This document shows, piece after piece, positions 52,743 through 64,000 of a stretch of DNA of 64,000 bases (the first letter of the stretch is position 1; the number at the start of each line of letters is the position of its first letter). The stretch lies in contig NW_019775746.1 of assembly GCF_001039355.2 (NCBI RefSeq), forward strand, positions 1,582,020-1,646,019. The letters run 5' to 3'. Position numbers and translations under genes: made by a program. The notes under the pieces were generated by a model. It saw only the letters and a program-made list of their open reading frames with translations, did not search any database and was not told where the DNA came from. Origin of the DNA: Lingula anatina (Eukaryota; Brachiopoda; Lingulata; Lingulida; Lingulidae).

Positions 52743-53855
52743 TACCCCTGTCACACTTATTCGGAATCAGCAGGAATGAAGAAGAATGAGCCTGAACGAA
52801 GAATTTTTAAAATTCGCACCACATTCGGGGGAAAAATTTCAAATTGATCTTTATTATTGTAAGAGTATCGTTGGAATACTCAGAATGCGCTTGAATTCGC
52901 CTGGAATGATGAGTGCACTTTCGACTGTGTAGCTCTCAAAAGCAGTTCGAAAGTAGTTGGAAAACTAGGAATATTTATAATGCTGTAAGAAGGCAGTAAG
53001 AATATTTAGAATATACTTTGAACGGCGCACTAGTGTAGTTCAATTGCTGGCAACATAAATATTTCAGCTCATCCGAGGCACATTCGAAACACTCTGGCGG
53101 GATATAAAATCCCCGTCACACTAGAGGTGGAATGATTAAGAATGGTGTCTGAAATACAATTCTTCATGCATTCCAGGATATTGGAAGAGCATTCTAAAAA
53201 CATTATAAAAATTCTGAGTGCATTCCAAATATTTTTACCCAATCTTGTGGCCGGCTCGAATGTTTTTGTCATGTCAAAAACTTTCGAAGTGCATTCCAAG
53301 AGGAAATTTATCGCAATATCCCTACAGTATTCCAACAACATTCGAGCTGCATTTGAGAGGTAATATACCTGGAATGTGCAAGAATCATTCCAGGCGGGTT
53401 TGATGTGCATTCTTACAAAGCCGTAATATTTTATGATAATTTGAAATTCCCTTCCGAATATGGTACTCCCTCCCCAATTTTTTAATTTAGAATTCCGGCT
53501 TGATTCCTACTGATTTCGAATAAGTTTGACGGGGGCTTTAAGTCATTTGTCAGTTCGAATATTCCTCTAATGTGATCAGAATGTTTCGAATGCTGTCAAA
53601 AAGCCGTGAGAATATTAAGAATGCAGTCATAGTGCAGTTAGAATACTGTTCAAATGCCATTTGATAAATTTCCACTTTGAATGCAGTTCGAAAGTTTTTG
53701 AGATGACAAAAACATTCGGGATGCTACAAGAATGGGTAAAAATATTTAGAATGCACTCGGAATTTTTAGAATGCTCTTCGAATATCCAGGAGAGAACAAA
53801 GAATTGTCTTTCCAACGGCTTTCTTGCTCATTCCACCTCTAGTGTGACGGGGGTA
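52743..53855. mobile_element. Interleaved foldback elements with TACCCCYGTCACAC ends
   Basis: Outer ends TACCCCTGTCACACTTATTC (52743) and GTGTGACGGGGGTA (to 53855) are flanked by TAA. Two more ends lie inside, at about 53110 (CCCCGTCACACTAGAGGTGG) and 53490-53541 (ATAAGTTTGACGGGGGC). The left outer end pairs better with the inner right one, and the inner left with the outer right. The interior is full of GAATGC/GCATTC and TTCGAA. Confidence 0.7.
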
Positions 53856-54879
53856 TAAAGGGAGAGAAAATAATAAAGATTTGTGTTAAAATATTGCCAA
53901 AGAATTTTTAGGGTAATATGAGAAACTAATTATATCTGTTTTTTTTTTTCAATTTAAATGAGAATTAAAACATTGCCTTTAAAAATAAATGAAAGGAAAC
54001 AATTAAAAGAAACCCTCCAACTTTTTTTTTTGGGGGGGGCAAAATGAATAAACAACAATGTCAAATAATTTCTCCTTTCTTGCACATCAATCCTTTTGTT
54101 ATTTCACGTAACTTCTGGGCTTTGTTGGTGCTGGGGTCTAGGTATGGCACTCATTGCAAGGCACCCTTGTGCAAAATTTGCAAAATTAAATGCTAAATAT
54201 CTCCCAAACCAAAGAAATTATGGGAAAAATTAAGTACTACGTAGAGATTTCAAACATGCCCTTGGATTTGAGCTTTGACCTTTATTTCAAGGTTAAACCG
54301 GCCAAAATTTTCTAAAAATGGGAGCACAGACTGCATTTTTTCATCCATTTTTTAATTGTATTTTCAAATGTTGAAGTTGATTGATCAAACAGATCGAATT
54401 TGTTATCAACAATGACACTGAGGCCATCTCAAAACTGAAAGAATGTATGACTGAAAATAATTTTACCAGAAATTGGTTAGAAATGCATGAATGTGTAACA
54501 ATATACAGGTCAAAAAGATTTTAATGTTGATATTTGTGGTTGGTTAGTGTCATGTGACTGGCATGTTTGTGAGATGCTACCTGTATATTATAAGGTCTTC
54601 GTTCAGTTGAGCACAATGTTTCAAAAATACTTTTGCTCCATTTATTCCTTAAAATCATGATGAGTCCAATTACTTCAAAGCTAATTTGAATGACATCAGA
54701 AATGAATATAAAAATATATGATTTACTCTAAGTGAACATGCCACTGAAAAAAAGTGCTCATATATGTGCAAATTACGCTTGTGAAATCTCAACCCATTAA
54801 TTAATAAAATCACAAAGAAAACTTGACTTTCAATCAACCCAAACTGTACAATGACCTAAAAATTAAAAATATAACATAC

Positions 54880-55159
54880 CATTAAAACCATGACCAGCCA
54901 GTAGTGGGGATCTTCAGAGATTTCATTCTCAGCCTCCCAAGTGATCTCAGGCTGTTTTAAAGGCTTTGTAGAAATGCTAAGGATGTCACTGTAGGTGAAT
55001 GTGGTAGTGCCCTCACTGGGCTCATCCAAGATTGCTTCACTTTCTATAGCTCCCATCACCTGTGGCAACAGACCCAGGGAGACTCCCAAGGTGTAGCATA
55101 AAGCATCCCTTTGGGGAAATTTTGGTACATAATCTGAAAGTGACATTTTCTGAGATATT
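54880..55159 (-). CDS. Unrecognised gene, exon d (93 codons)
   Basis: Phase 2 entry, phase 0 exit at ATGGTATGT. Encodes SLSDYVPKFPQRDALCYTLG, LLPQVMGAIESEAILDEP, TYSDILSISTKPLKQPEITW and ends DPHYWLVMVLM. The phase fits exon c. I do not recognise the family. The strong open frame and splice sites support coding. A further exon should lie below 54880 but was not found. Confidence 0.68.
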
Positions 55160-56029
55160 CTGAAAAGTAAAAATTGGATGATTTTCACGTTGTAAATGAG
55201 AAAAAATTTGATGTATTCTGAAAGGGAAAATGTAGAAAACTTTTTTTTACAAATGCGGAGAAAATAATCCAAATTGCTTATAAATTATTTTCTAAAAGGC
55301 AGACAATTTAAAAGATATTGTGCAGAACAATTAATTTATTTATTTTCAATTTATTTCTGTACTGGTACATAGATTGTCATGACCTTTTACAATACGATAT
55401 ACTAATGACAATACAATACAGTTAGTGCATTACCATTTCTCTAGTTGGTATTATGTTGCCTAAACATTTGTGAAGGAAAAAATAATCTTTATATAATGAA
55501 CATACGTACTAGTAAAATTACTCATAAAATATTCTATCTAAGCAATGAGATAAACCTTGGTGTGATTATAAATTTACCATAAACATACTATAAACATGTT
55601 ACACAAAAGGATATGTGATATGTTTAAACTTAAAACCACAGTTACATAGCTGTTTACATGGCTGTTTAAGGCCAGTTTGATGACATAGATAATTACTATT
55701 GATGACAATTACATAAGACAGATAAGTAAATAAGTTACACAGATATAAATATTGTGACATGTTCAGTCACATTGCTGAGTCACTTCTCACAACAGTGGGA
55801 CCATACACTGACATTTTAAGGAATTTAATGAATTAATCCAATTTTTGTGTTCAATAACTCTCTTAATGATTGCTTACTTCATATATTGAAAGAAGAAAGT
55901 GGTTGCAACAATATTACAAGACATTTCTAATAAACTACTTTACTCTGATATTCAACAGAAAAAGGTTGTTAAGTATTTGTCAACACACTAAAAAATATAA
56001 TGATGCACAAAATTCGTTACTGTCAAAAA

Positions 56030-56755
56030 TTCAAAAATAAACTAATCAAGCTAATTTTGGAAGTTGGTCTATATATCAGACTTTTGATTCAGTCCTGCAT
56101 GTTTCAAAGCAAAATATAACGTGGTTTTGCATTTTATTTGTATAAACTTTTAGATGGATAAAATATGCTGAAAAAGCAAAAAAAAAACAGCATAACTTTT
56201 GGAAAAATGGTCCAATCAGGCTGATTTTCAAACTTGACCTGTATTTCATGAATATTCATCAGTTTTGTAAGTTTGAATATAATTGGTAAAATGGCTTTCA
56301 TTTTATTTGTATAAGGGTGCATAAAATGTGCTAAAAAAAAAAGCAAAGAAATGGCATAACTTTTGGGGAAAAAAGGTCCGATTAGGCCGATTTTTCAACT
56401 TGACCTGTATTTCATGAATCTTCATCAGTTCTGTAAGGTTGAAGACAAAAGGTAAAATGGTTTTCATTTTATTTGTATTTATAAATATGCATAAAATATG
56501 CTAAAAAAAAAAAGATAACTTTGGGAAAAATTGTCCGATCAGGCTGATTTTAGAACTTAACCCGTGTTTTATGAATATTCATCAGTTCTCTAGGTTTGAA
56601 GGAAAAAGGTGAAACTGCTTTCATTTTATTTGTATAATACTGAAAATGCATGATGATAATGATGCTAATGCCGACAACAAACACAAGTGACGGCAATATG
56701 TATTTCCATTTTTATATAAATAACATGAAAACCATACGTGTCTGTATCATTGCCA
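56030..56755. mobile_element. Helitron-like core repeat array
   Basis: Monomers with GGTCC-ATCAGGCTGATTTT start at about 56209, 56375 and 56532, with a diverged one at 56040 (periods about 166 and 158). A terminal block follows with ATACGTGTCTGTATCAT. Same core family as 14866-15250. Confidence 0.65.
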
Positions 56756-56861
56756 TCACTGCTATGTTCCCACCATAACTGTCATTTAATTTGCTTTTAT
56801 TTTTTTATGTGTTATTAACCGCTATATCGGATCACGCTACCCCTTTTCAAGGTGTGTCTAA

Positions 56862-57076
56862 GACCCCATTTCCAGAGATTAGATCGATCTACTTTAGATC
56901 GACCTAACTCCCTGGGGGTTCACGCTAAATAGCTGTCAACGGAGCGGACACGAAAGTTAATTTTCCCCTTATAGCTTGCAGTAGGCGGGACGGACATTTA
57001 AGCCGGATTATCTGACAGTAATCTAGTGAGACTCCCCGCGGGGATAGATCGATCTAAAATCTATGGGAATACAGCC
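56862..57076. mobile_element. 215-bp MITE, second intact copy
   Basis: Flanked by TAA (56859-56861, 57077-57079). Same length and about 90 percent the same sequence as 32161-32375. Confidence 0.9.
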
Positions 57077-58079
57077 TAAGTATGCGCTTGGAAGTATCAG
57101 ACGGGCCACCCTGGTCTGGCCTTGCCTGTATGCAATGTGGTGAAAGTGATGATTCTTAGCGGGGCTTAAAAGTAGTGCATCTCATCAAGATTCATGCACT
57201 ACTGCTATTTTCCCTGTATTATGTAATAAATCTAACAATGTCGTGATTTTTTAAACATGAAATTCAGGTTTGAACATAGCCAACGGTGTTATGCAGCAGG
57301 ATGTTTTAAGTCTTTTAATCCTTTTGAAACTGAAAACTTCCTTTAAAACTTGGTTACATTTCTTCCCAATGAATAAAGTACATTAACAGATTCATGTAAT
57401 ATATATCATTATAACTGAGACGTCTGAACAATCTGTACCAAACATTGATAGAATTTGGTTTGATTTGTGGAAGTTTTTAAAATATAATTTGGTCATGAAA
57501 TCGCCATTTTGGCAGTAGTTTGCAACCCAATGTTTTCTCTGACCCAATATGTTGAATAACTGGAACCAACTTTTGCAAAATTTATGACTTGTTTGAATAT
57601 TTGTGCCGCAATTAAGTTAACAATGAGTATTTCTTTTCCCCATGCCATTTCCATTTAAATAGTGCAGTAAAACTTAAAAGAAACATTAAGCTGTTTTTTA
57701 TATAGGTAGAGTTACAGTCTTGTATAACATTGGCTTGATAAAGCTTGTATATTTCTGTATTATAGGTTTTTACTACTTTGTTATTAATTTAAGAAATAAC
57801 AGATTCAATTTCAGGTACGTGCAAAAAGTTTATTATGCATAGAGTGTTACATTTGCTATGGAAGTGACATACAATAAGTGTAATCAAACACAGAAAATGA
57901 CAAATTAATGAAGCAAGTTACATTGTTCAATAAAAGGAGATTTGCAATTGCTTAATATGAACTACTCATTGCTTTCTGGTATCACAGATTTTGTCAGAAT
58001 TGAAACTGTTGTCAAACATATATTTACTAAAAATTGTGTATATTCTTCTTTGTTTATCAGTGTTTTGAATGGTTGAATT

Positions 58080-58082
<3 letters not shown>

Positions 58083-58127
<45 letters not shown>
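58083..58127. repeat. AT microsatellite
   Basis: About 22 TA units. Translated ORFs over it (YIYIYI) are artefacts. Confidence 0.97.
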
Positions 58128-58132
<5 letters not shown>

Positions 58133-58243
58133 GATTTTGATCTGCAAGATACATGTACATGTATGTTACAGTATGGAATTCATATCCAAATAAAGAGTAG
58201 TTGAAGACAATGAGCTGCTGTGCTTTGGAGCTGAAGTGATGAG

Positions 58244-58587
58244 CATAGCAAAGCTGCCATGTGTACATATATATATACTGTATCAATATCAGTAATATAA
58301 ATGTTTAAATTTTACAAGGTATTGGCATATTTCTCGAAATGCTGCAGAAGTTTGAGCATAACAAATCATCTTTTTGTCAACTGTGATGCAATAATACTTA
58401 ATGCTAAACAGTAAAATCCCAGACAAAAATGGTCCCAAAAAGCTGCTATTTGAAGTTGATCTGCATTTCACTGGTATCAGTCACTACAGTAAGTTTGAGG
58501 ATACGTTCCACATGTATCTATGTATTGTGCTAACAGTAGAAAGTAGCTGCAATTCAGGTGACAACACACTGTGTCTGTACATAAAAA
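58244..58587. mobile_element. Helitron-like element without core repeats
   Basis: AGCAAAGCTGCCATGTGTACA at the left and GTGTCTGTACATAAAAA at the right are the family ends, with TGTGATGCAATAATACTTAATGC inside. Confidence 0.55.
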
Positions 58588-60468
58588 TGGATTACTTGAG
58601 CAATTCAAACTGCTTTAGTTTATACACATATCTATGGTGAAAACAGGATTTGTTAAAAAAAAAATATCTGATTTACACCCAAGGTGAACATGCGGTCTTT
58701 TACTTTTAAATATGTTCTTAAACCACTTATTGTTGAACTTACCTTCGGCCTTAATTCAAGGAGAGGAGATCAACAAAGTAAGGAAGTTGAACTTATATAT
58801 GGACAAATAATAACTTTTGATCTTTTTTAACAGATATTAATTAATGACCAAGAAATAATGTTGTTTAAGATAATGTAATATCAGGTCTGGTACAATCTTG
58901 TTACCTGACCTGGCCAATTAGAAATCGCAACATACATTATTAATCTTAATTAAAAATCTTTCAGAAACATAGCTTTGAAGTGATTATATAATTAAAGTAT
59001 ACAGGAATTGTGGTGGTTTTAAGTAGAACTCTAAGGTAACCTGACTTTGCGTTTTGTTGGTACGTGTCAACAGGAATGAGCTAGTTTAAAGAATTTATGG
59101 CTTAAAGTACTATATAATTAGAATTCGCTATTTTCCCTCAAAGTGTAAGTGGTACCACACAATAAGAGTCATATTCTTGTTAAGTTTTCCAAATACTGCA
59201 CACTAGAGGTCCTGTCTTCGAAATCAGGTTTATGACCTGTAAGGGCATTGGTAAAAAAAGAAAAACCCAGAGCAAACAACTTTATCATCCCAAATCAACA
59301 AAATAAGCATTATGAGGTAATGTTTTTAAGTTGTTAACTTATTATCTTAATGTGATTGTCTTCATTAGAAAGAATACTACTGCAAAGACATTAATACAAT
59401 GCCTATGTCAAGTAATAAACATTAGTTGAGCATGTATGTATCACAGTGTGGCCTGTAAGTTTGTACACGATAAAGTACAAGAAAGTATATTTCAGACCTA
59501 CTGGTGTCTAAAGAAACACTATAGTTTATCAAAATTTAAGTTGTATTATGCATTTCTACAGATAAAGATAAAAAATATCCTGCCCTTTTATTAATGGATT
59601 ATACTTGACCCATACTGGAAATATGGTCTGAGTTGAATGGCAGCTATATCATTCCAGTTAATCATTGGTCAATTTATCCCCAATCAGGATGGATAGCAAA
59701 GTGCCTTGGTATGTGCTGATGTGGCTCTGTGAAATGAGAGCTTTTGTTCTCTACTCTGTTCTTGTCAGGATACACTGGAAGGTGATGCCATGTGGTGTGC
59801 ATGGGACGTGCGTCGCGTGTTTTGGGAGACAGGAGGCGGATATATTGCAGCTTTGTGTTCTCTCGCAATCTTCCTGGGCCTTTGTATCTTGGTAGGAGGA
59901 AAGCTCCTATTGGTTGTCCTCTGAAAATGCAAATTTGTTACATATTGGTTTTGACATTTTGGAAATATGAAACCATGCTCTGTCTCACCTTCACATATAC
60001 TACAGATGTGTTTTAAACATTTGAACTTTATTTTTAAAAAATGAACTTTCAGATCAAGCATGGAGATTTATAATAGATTTCTGTATAATTAGACCACAAA
60101 AATTAACAAATTACTTAAAAATTCCACTTGGATACACTGTTTTAAATGAATGAACAAAGGTAAGTGAATAGTTTGGGTAAAAGTGTCCAAAATGCAATCA
60201 AAATCTATATCATGGAGTATTTGGTGACAACAATTTGCCCCTATCAGAACAAAGATGTCTTGATAAAGCTCTTTTGAGATAAATTCCTCATAGTGGCAGA
60301 TAATTTGATGATGGAATTAACTATTTACATAAATAATTCAAATGTTTGAACAAAATGATTAAATAAGTGACAAATGGATTTCCAGCAATGAAACCACATG
60401 GTACCAGTATATCATGGCTAAGAAGCCATTGGTTCCTCATCTGACCTCATTGTGCCATATCACCTCAC

Positions 60469-60580
60469 CTGTTCAGTTGCTTTAACAGCATATCCAGCCT
60501 GTTCATTTGTTCCTCACATGTGGTTCCCATCAGCTTAGTGCCAGCAACTGATTGAAAAAACTGGAGGGCAACTCTACGAT
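60469..60580 (-). CDS. Unrecognised gene, exon c
   Basis: 36 full codons, DRRVALQFFQSVAGTKLMG then CEEQMNRLDMLLKQLN, between TTTTCAG and AGGTGAGG. Entry phase 1 and exit phase 2 match exons b and d. Confidence 0.75.
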
Positions 60581-60823
60581 CTGAAAAGGAATTTACTGTT
60601 ATGCCCTAAAAGATGCAGTGTCTGTAAAATTCACATTCAAATTTCCCATTAGAAAGATCAAGTTATTATTGTATGACTTTTAGATTCTATGTGAAAAGCA
60701 GTGAAATCTGGTAAATCTTACATGGCAAAGGTTTTTTTTTTTTTTGCCTCTCAAATTACTCAAGACTTATGAGCAACAGGACCCAGATATGTTCAAAGAG
60801 AAATGGAGCTCAAAGGTCCCTAC

Positions 60824-61019
60824 CTTGTTCACTTGCTGATGACAGCCATTTTTGTGCAGCTTGCTTAGCATCTGGCAGCAAGGCCTTGTGTAGTGTCCTG
60901 TCTATTTCTGCAAACTTGCTGGATTGTCTTATCACCTTATCAATTACACTCTTGGAATACTGTGTCTTCCAGATACCTGGGGTCTTCACCTCAGTCTTTG
61001 ACCGCTCTATGGCAGGGGT
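60824..61019 (-). CDS. Unrecognised gene, exon b
   Basis: 65 codons plus one base: KTPGIWKTQYSKSVIDKVIR, SSKFAEIDRTLHKALLPD, AKQAAQKWLSSASEQ. Predicted helical and charged, between ATTCAG and GGTAGGG. Phase 0 entry and phase 1 exit fit exons a and c. Confidence 0.78.
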
Positions 61020-61259
61020 CTGAATATAGGAGATTTATTTTCATTCATTGATCATTAGTCTGAAGCTTCATTAGTTCAAAATTTCATTAGTTTGAAGGTT
61101 TTTAAAGTCCAAATTCAATCTTTTTGAAATGCTCATTTATCTGAAGGTTTATTAACCTGAAAAAAAAAAGCCATATAGATAAATATCCTTTACCTACAGG
61201 GTATCAATAGAGCACAGAGTACACCTTTAGTTCAAACACTGTCTCAGTGTTCATACTCA

Positions 61260-61283
61260 AAAAAAAAAAAAAAAAAAAAAAAA
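61260..61283. repeat. Poly-A run
   Basis: About 23 A in an intron of the unrecognised gene. Confidence 0.95.
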
Positions 61284-62526
61284 TTAATGGCATCATTGCG
61301 TACTGTACATCAAGTCCATGCCAGTGGAGTTCATTCCTGTATTGATAATAAGGCAAAATAATGCTATTGTTGAATGAAACATATTAATAAGACACCCCAG
61401 CTAACTCCATAACAAAATATCTTAAACCACACCAAGTGCATGAGATAATTGTTCACACCTTGCTGACACCCATGCCCATTGTCGTGATGAAATCTCATTC
61501 AGGTAAAAACAGCTTGCTGTCTCATCTCATCGGTCAAACTGATGATTAAGACTGTAAAATTGATATTTTTGATTATATAGACACTTAAACTTGCCAAACA
61601 ACCTTTTTAATCACGGTTAGTAGAAAGAATCTGGCATTAAATTGAATATCACCACAATGCACCTGCATGTTGTCTTTCTTTGGAAGCATAATGTCATTGT
61701 TGAGAAAATAATTAACAGCTATAAGCTTTTCAATTATTATTTTAAGTGAGGTGTATGATATGCACGATAAGGTGCATCTACTTTGTATCATTGTAGGTTG
61801 AGTATCCTGTCACATGGGAATAATTTGATGCGCAGTCCTTTGAAGCAAACTACTTTGGGAAGCTTAGTGACATCCTGATTTAATAAAGATCATATTCAAA
61901 CGTAACTTTATTGATATTCCTATATAATTTATTTGTCTGATATGGATAGATATGTACTTTTGAGTCCTCTAAACTTTACAGTATTATGCATTCATACTTT
62001 CAGACTTAGTCTATCAAAATTTCAATGAACCTCAAGGAATATCAATAAACCTTAGGACCATTGAACCTTCCTGCTATCGTCATGCAACCCAAAATGTCAT
62101 CGGATACATTTACTGTAAGGGACAACAGACAGGAGAAAATGTTAGATTTGACTTTAGGATGTGGCGGTATATGCAATGATTTATTCAAAAGTGCCTCCAT
62201 AGTTGAATCTGTCTTGCCCGGGGTGACTACCCTTTATGTCACAATATGAAACATATAATTATCAAATGGAGCAAATATTTTTTAAATTTGAAGAAAGAAT
62301 GGAAAATTATAATATATAATAACTATTAATTTGAAGTAATCACTTGCATGTTATAAGGCTAAAAATGTCATCTTTCTTGTCCAATCTTCAACTTCCTACA
62401 AATCATATCTGTATTTAGACAAGTGGCTAATTAATTGTCTTGTTAAGTTGCAAAAACTGATTACTAAAGTCAATTACTAAAATGCCACTACACATAATAT
62501 TTTTTAAATCAAAGGTGAAATCTTAC

Positions 62527-62657
62527 CTTGATTCCTGCTCCCCCCCTGTTATCTCCTTGCAGTGGACTTGGCAGAGTGGCACTTCTTACACTTCTCTGGC
62601 TGCCAGCCACAGAGGCTGCAGAGTAAGCTTTAGGTTGGACACCAGCTATTTCAGGCA
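62527..62657 (-). CDS. Unrecognised gene, exon a (partial gene start unknown)
   Basis: 43 codons after a two-base split codon: PEIAGVQPKAYSAASVAG, then RSVRSATLPSPLQGDNRGG. This low-structure, Ser/Gly-rich linker precedes the helical part in exon b. Phase 1 entry shows another exon upstream, beyond 62658 or outside the window. Confidence 0.68.
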
Positions 62658-63195
62658 CTGGTAGATAAATCAAGAAAATACTAAATTTTCTCTGTTTGTA
62701 GGTCCAAAACACACATTTACATATACACTCAACCAAAGAAGTTAGGAATAACAGTTATGTTTAATAACTATGAAATTACCATATGCGGTAATTTTAAACA
62801 AATATAGATGGATTATGTTTCCACCATTCATTACTTTTTAATTATATACACTGGAGATTTTCCCACTACATTAAATAGTTTTCAATTATTGAAAAATAAT
62901 TTCACGTTTCTGATCTTTTTTGTTTAGTGTTAAATGCATATATAAAAATCAATGCTCTCTAAACAAACTTTTGAATGATAATGATAATACACAAAAAACA
63001 ATAATTTTTACCTAATGTAAATTATACGATAACAAGGTGCACTAATACATGTATGGACGAAAACAAAAGTAAAGAATCAGAGTGGGGATATTGCTGCCTG
63101 ATGTTGTACCATTAAGCTCAATCAAGTTTAATGGTTGCTACGGACGTATCTGTTTTAGTTGTGGATAGCTGGAAAATATGCCAAGTGTATTTTAA

Positions 63196-63400
63196 GTAGG
63201 TCAAGGGTTAAATTAAAGGTCATATTAGGATGATCACTATATGACTTCCTATTCAAGTTCAGCATTGACTATGGGTGTATCTCAACTAGTTTTGGAGATT
63301 AGGGCTAGAAAATTGACACAGTGCATTTTATTGTATAAAGCAGGTCCAAGTTATTATTTAAGGTCACATTTTGACTGCTAGAACAGCAAAAATTGAAAAA
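63196..63400. repeat. Copy of the repeat at 24040-24260
   Basis: AAATTAAAGGTCA, CTTCCTATTCAAG and GGGTGTATCTCAACTAGTTTTG match the other copy in order. Confidence 0.6.
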
Positions 63401-63459
63401 ACCTTTGACACTAGACCCTGGTCCCAGTCCCGTGGTTATGTCAATCCAGCAGGCAGAGT

Positions 63460-63615
63460 GATGTTGGATCAACGTTGAAAACAGGTTGGGACGTTGAATT
63501 GCCGTTGATTTACCTAAATTCAACGTAAAATCAACGTTGATCCAGCCACGTCAAAACACCGTCATAATGTGACGTTGACTCAACGCTGTATTTTGGTCAC
63601 TGACTCAACGTTGTT
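63460..63615. repeat. TCAACGTTGA-type palindromic minisatellite
   Basis: About eight GTTGA/TCAAC units with the palindromic core TCAACGTTGA. Related in style to 7580-7916 but with T in place of C at the flank. Confidence 0.8.
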
Positions 63616-63933
63616 GTTTGGTCGTCGTGATGCAAGACATGGATTGTAATTTAAAATATTAATTATTGAAAACGTGACACTTTGTTTATCAATACAGTAA
63701 CTAACTTTATCAAAATATTAAAAACGGTGTTTTAAAGTAAAAGTGACAGTTGTTTTGTGTCTAGTGAATTTTCTTAACTTGTTATTCTGAAATACATTCC
63801 AATAAACTTCCTTGCAAGGTCAGCTAACACTAGGATGAATAAGTGGCTGTAAATGTGATGGAGTGAAGTTCACAAAGTTGTCAGTTCTCGGTACCCTGTT
63901 ATAGAGGGACAGGTTGAGGTGACTGTGACTTTG

Positions 63934-63983
<50 letters not shown>
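63934..63983. repeat. AT microsatellite near window end
   Basis: About 25 TA units, with nothing coding around it. Confidence 0.97.
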
Positions 63984-63989
<6 letters not shown>

Positions 63990-64000
63990 TATTTCTTATA

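Larger units (their letters stand above)
55160..60468 (-). other. Intron of unrecognised gene
   Basis: 5.3 kb, holding a Helitron-like array (56030-56755), a 215-bp MITE (56862-57076), an AT microsatellite (58083-58127) and a Helitron-like end (58244-58587). The rest holds nothing I can name. Confidence 0.55.

Noticed and set aside
57962-58286. ORFs with YIYIYI runs
   Set aside because: Translation of a TA microsatellite; same at 19122-19316.
59665-60061. Overlapping ORFs on both strands in a GC-richer patch
   Set aside because: No recognisable motif, no splice partners with the neighbouring exons; left unassigned.
1-64000. CRISPR arrays, rRNA and tRNA genes
   Set aside because: None seen: repeats here are microsatellites, minisatellites or transposons, and no cloverleaf with A/B boxes stood out.

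Overview
The window is AT-rich animal genomic DNA: long introns with GT-AG borders, small exons, many transposon remnants, microsatellites and two long runs of N. Gene content (KANK, NUP188, SWI5), repeat types and signs of unmerged alleles suggest a highly heterozygous invertebrate, probably a marine bilaterian. I cannot fix the phylum from the sequence.

Layout. (1) Positions 1-6648, minus strand: the 5' part of a KANK gene. It has a start exon and a large exon carrying the talin-binding KN motif, a coiled coil and repeated VGVG-type motifs, and it runs off the window edge. (2) 6649-16564: repeats, foldback MITEs, a 493-base N gap and one orphan coding exon (10332-10473). (3) 16565-45827, minus strand: NUP188, a scaffold nucleoporin. 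Seventeen exons with matching phases encode about the first 500 residues, after which the gene stops without its remaining roughly 70 percent. The fifth-largest exon (exon 9, 45 codons) is present twice, inside a 3.4-3.8 kb near-identical duplication that looks like two alleles assembled in tandem. (4) 45828-47849: short intergenic interval. (5) 47860-49240, plus strand: SWI5, a homologous-recombination factor, with its last three coding exons clear. (6) 49590-53855: foldback transposons and a decayed Tc1-like transposase. (7) 54880-62657, minus strand: four phase-compatible exons of a gene I do not recognise. (8) The end holds repeats and a TA microsatellite.

The three recognised genes have no shared pathway: KANK acts at cell adhesions, NUP188 in the nuclear pore, SWI5 in DNA repair. 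From general knowledge, human KANK1, NUP188 and SWI5 all lie on chromosome 9, so the grouping may reflect old synteny. No operon-like logic is expected.

The most informative non-gene content is mobile DNA: a Helitron-like family with about 160-bp core repeats and a terminal hairpin, one copy of which split a LINE reverse transcriptase; 215-bp MITEs with TAA target duplications, one of which is present in one duplicate and absent from the other; a 108-bp hairpin MITE with a perfect 9-bp target duplication; and a 2.6-kb terminal-inverted-repeat element rich in GGCAC-GTTATT repeats. I saw no CRISPR array, rRNA or tRNA, and no convincing new biological system.
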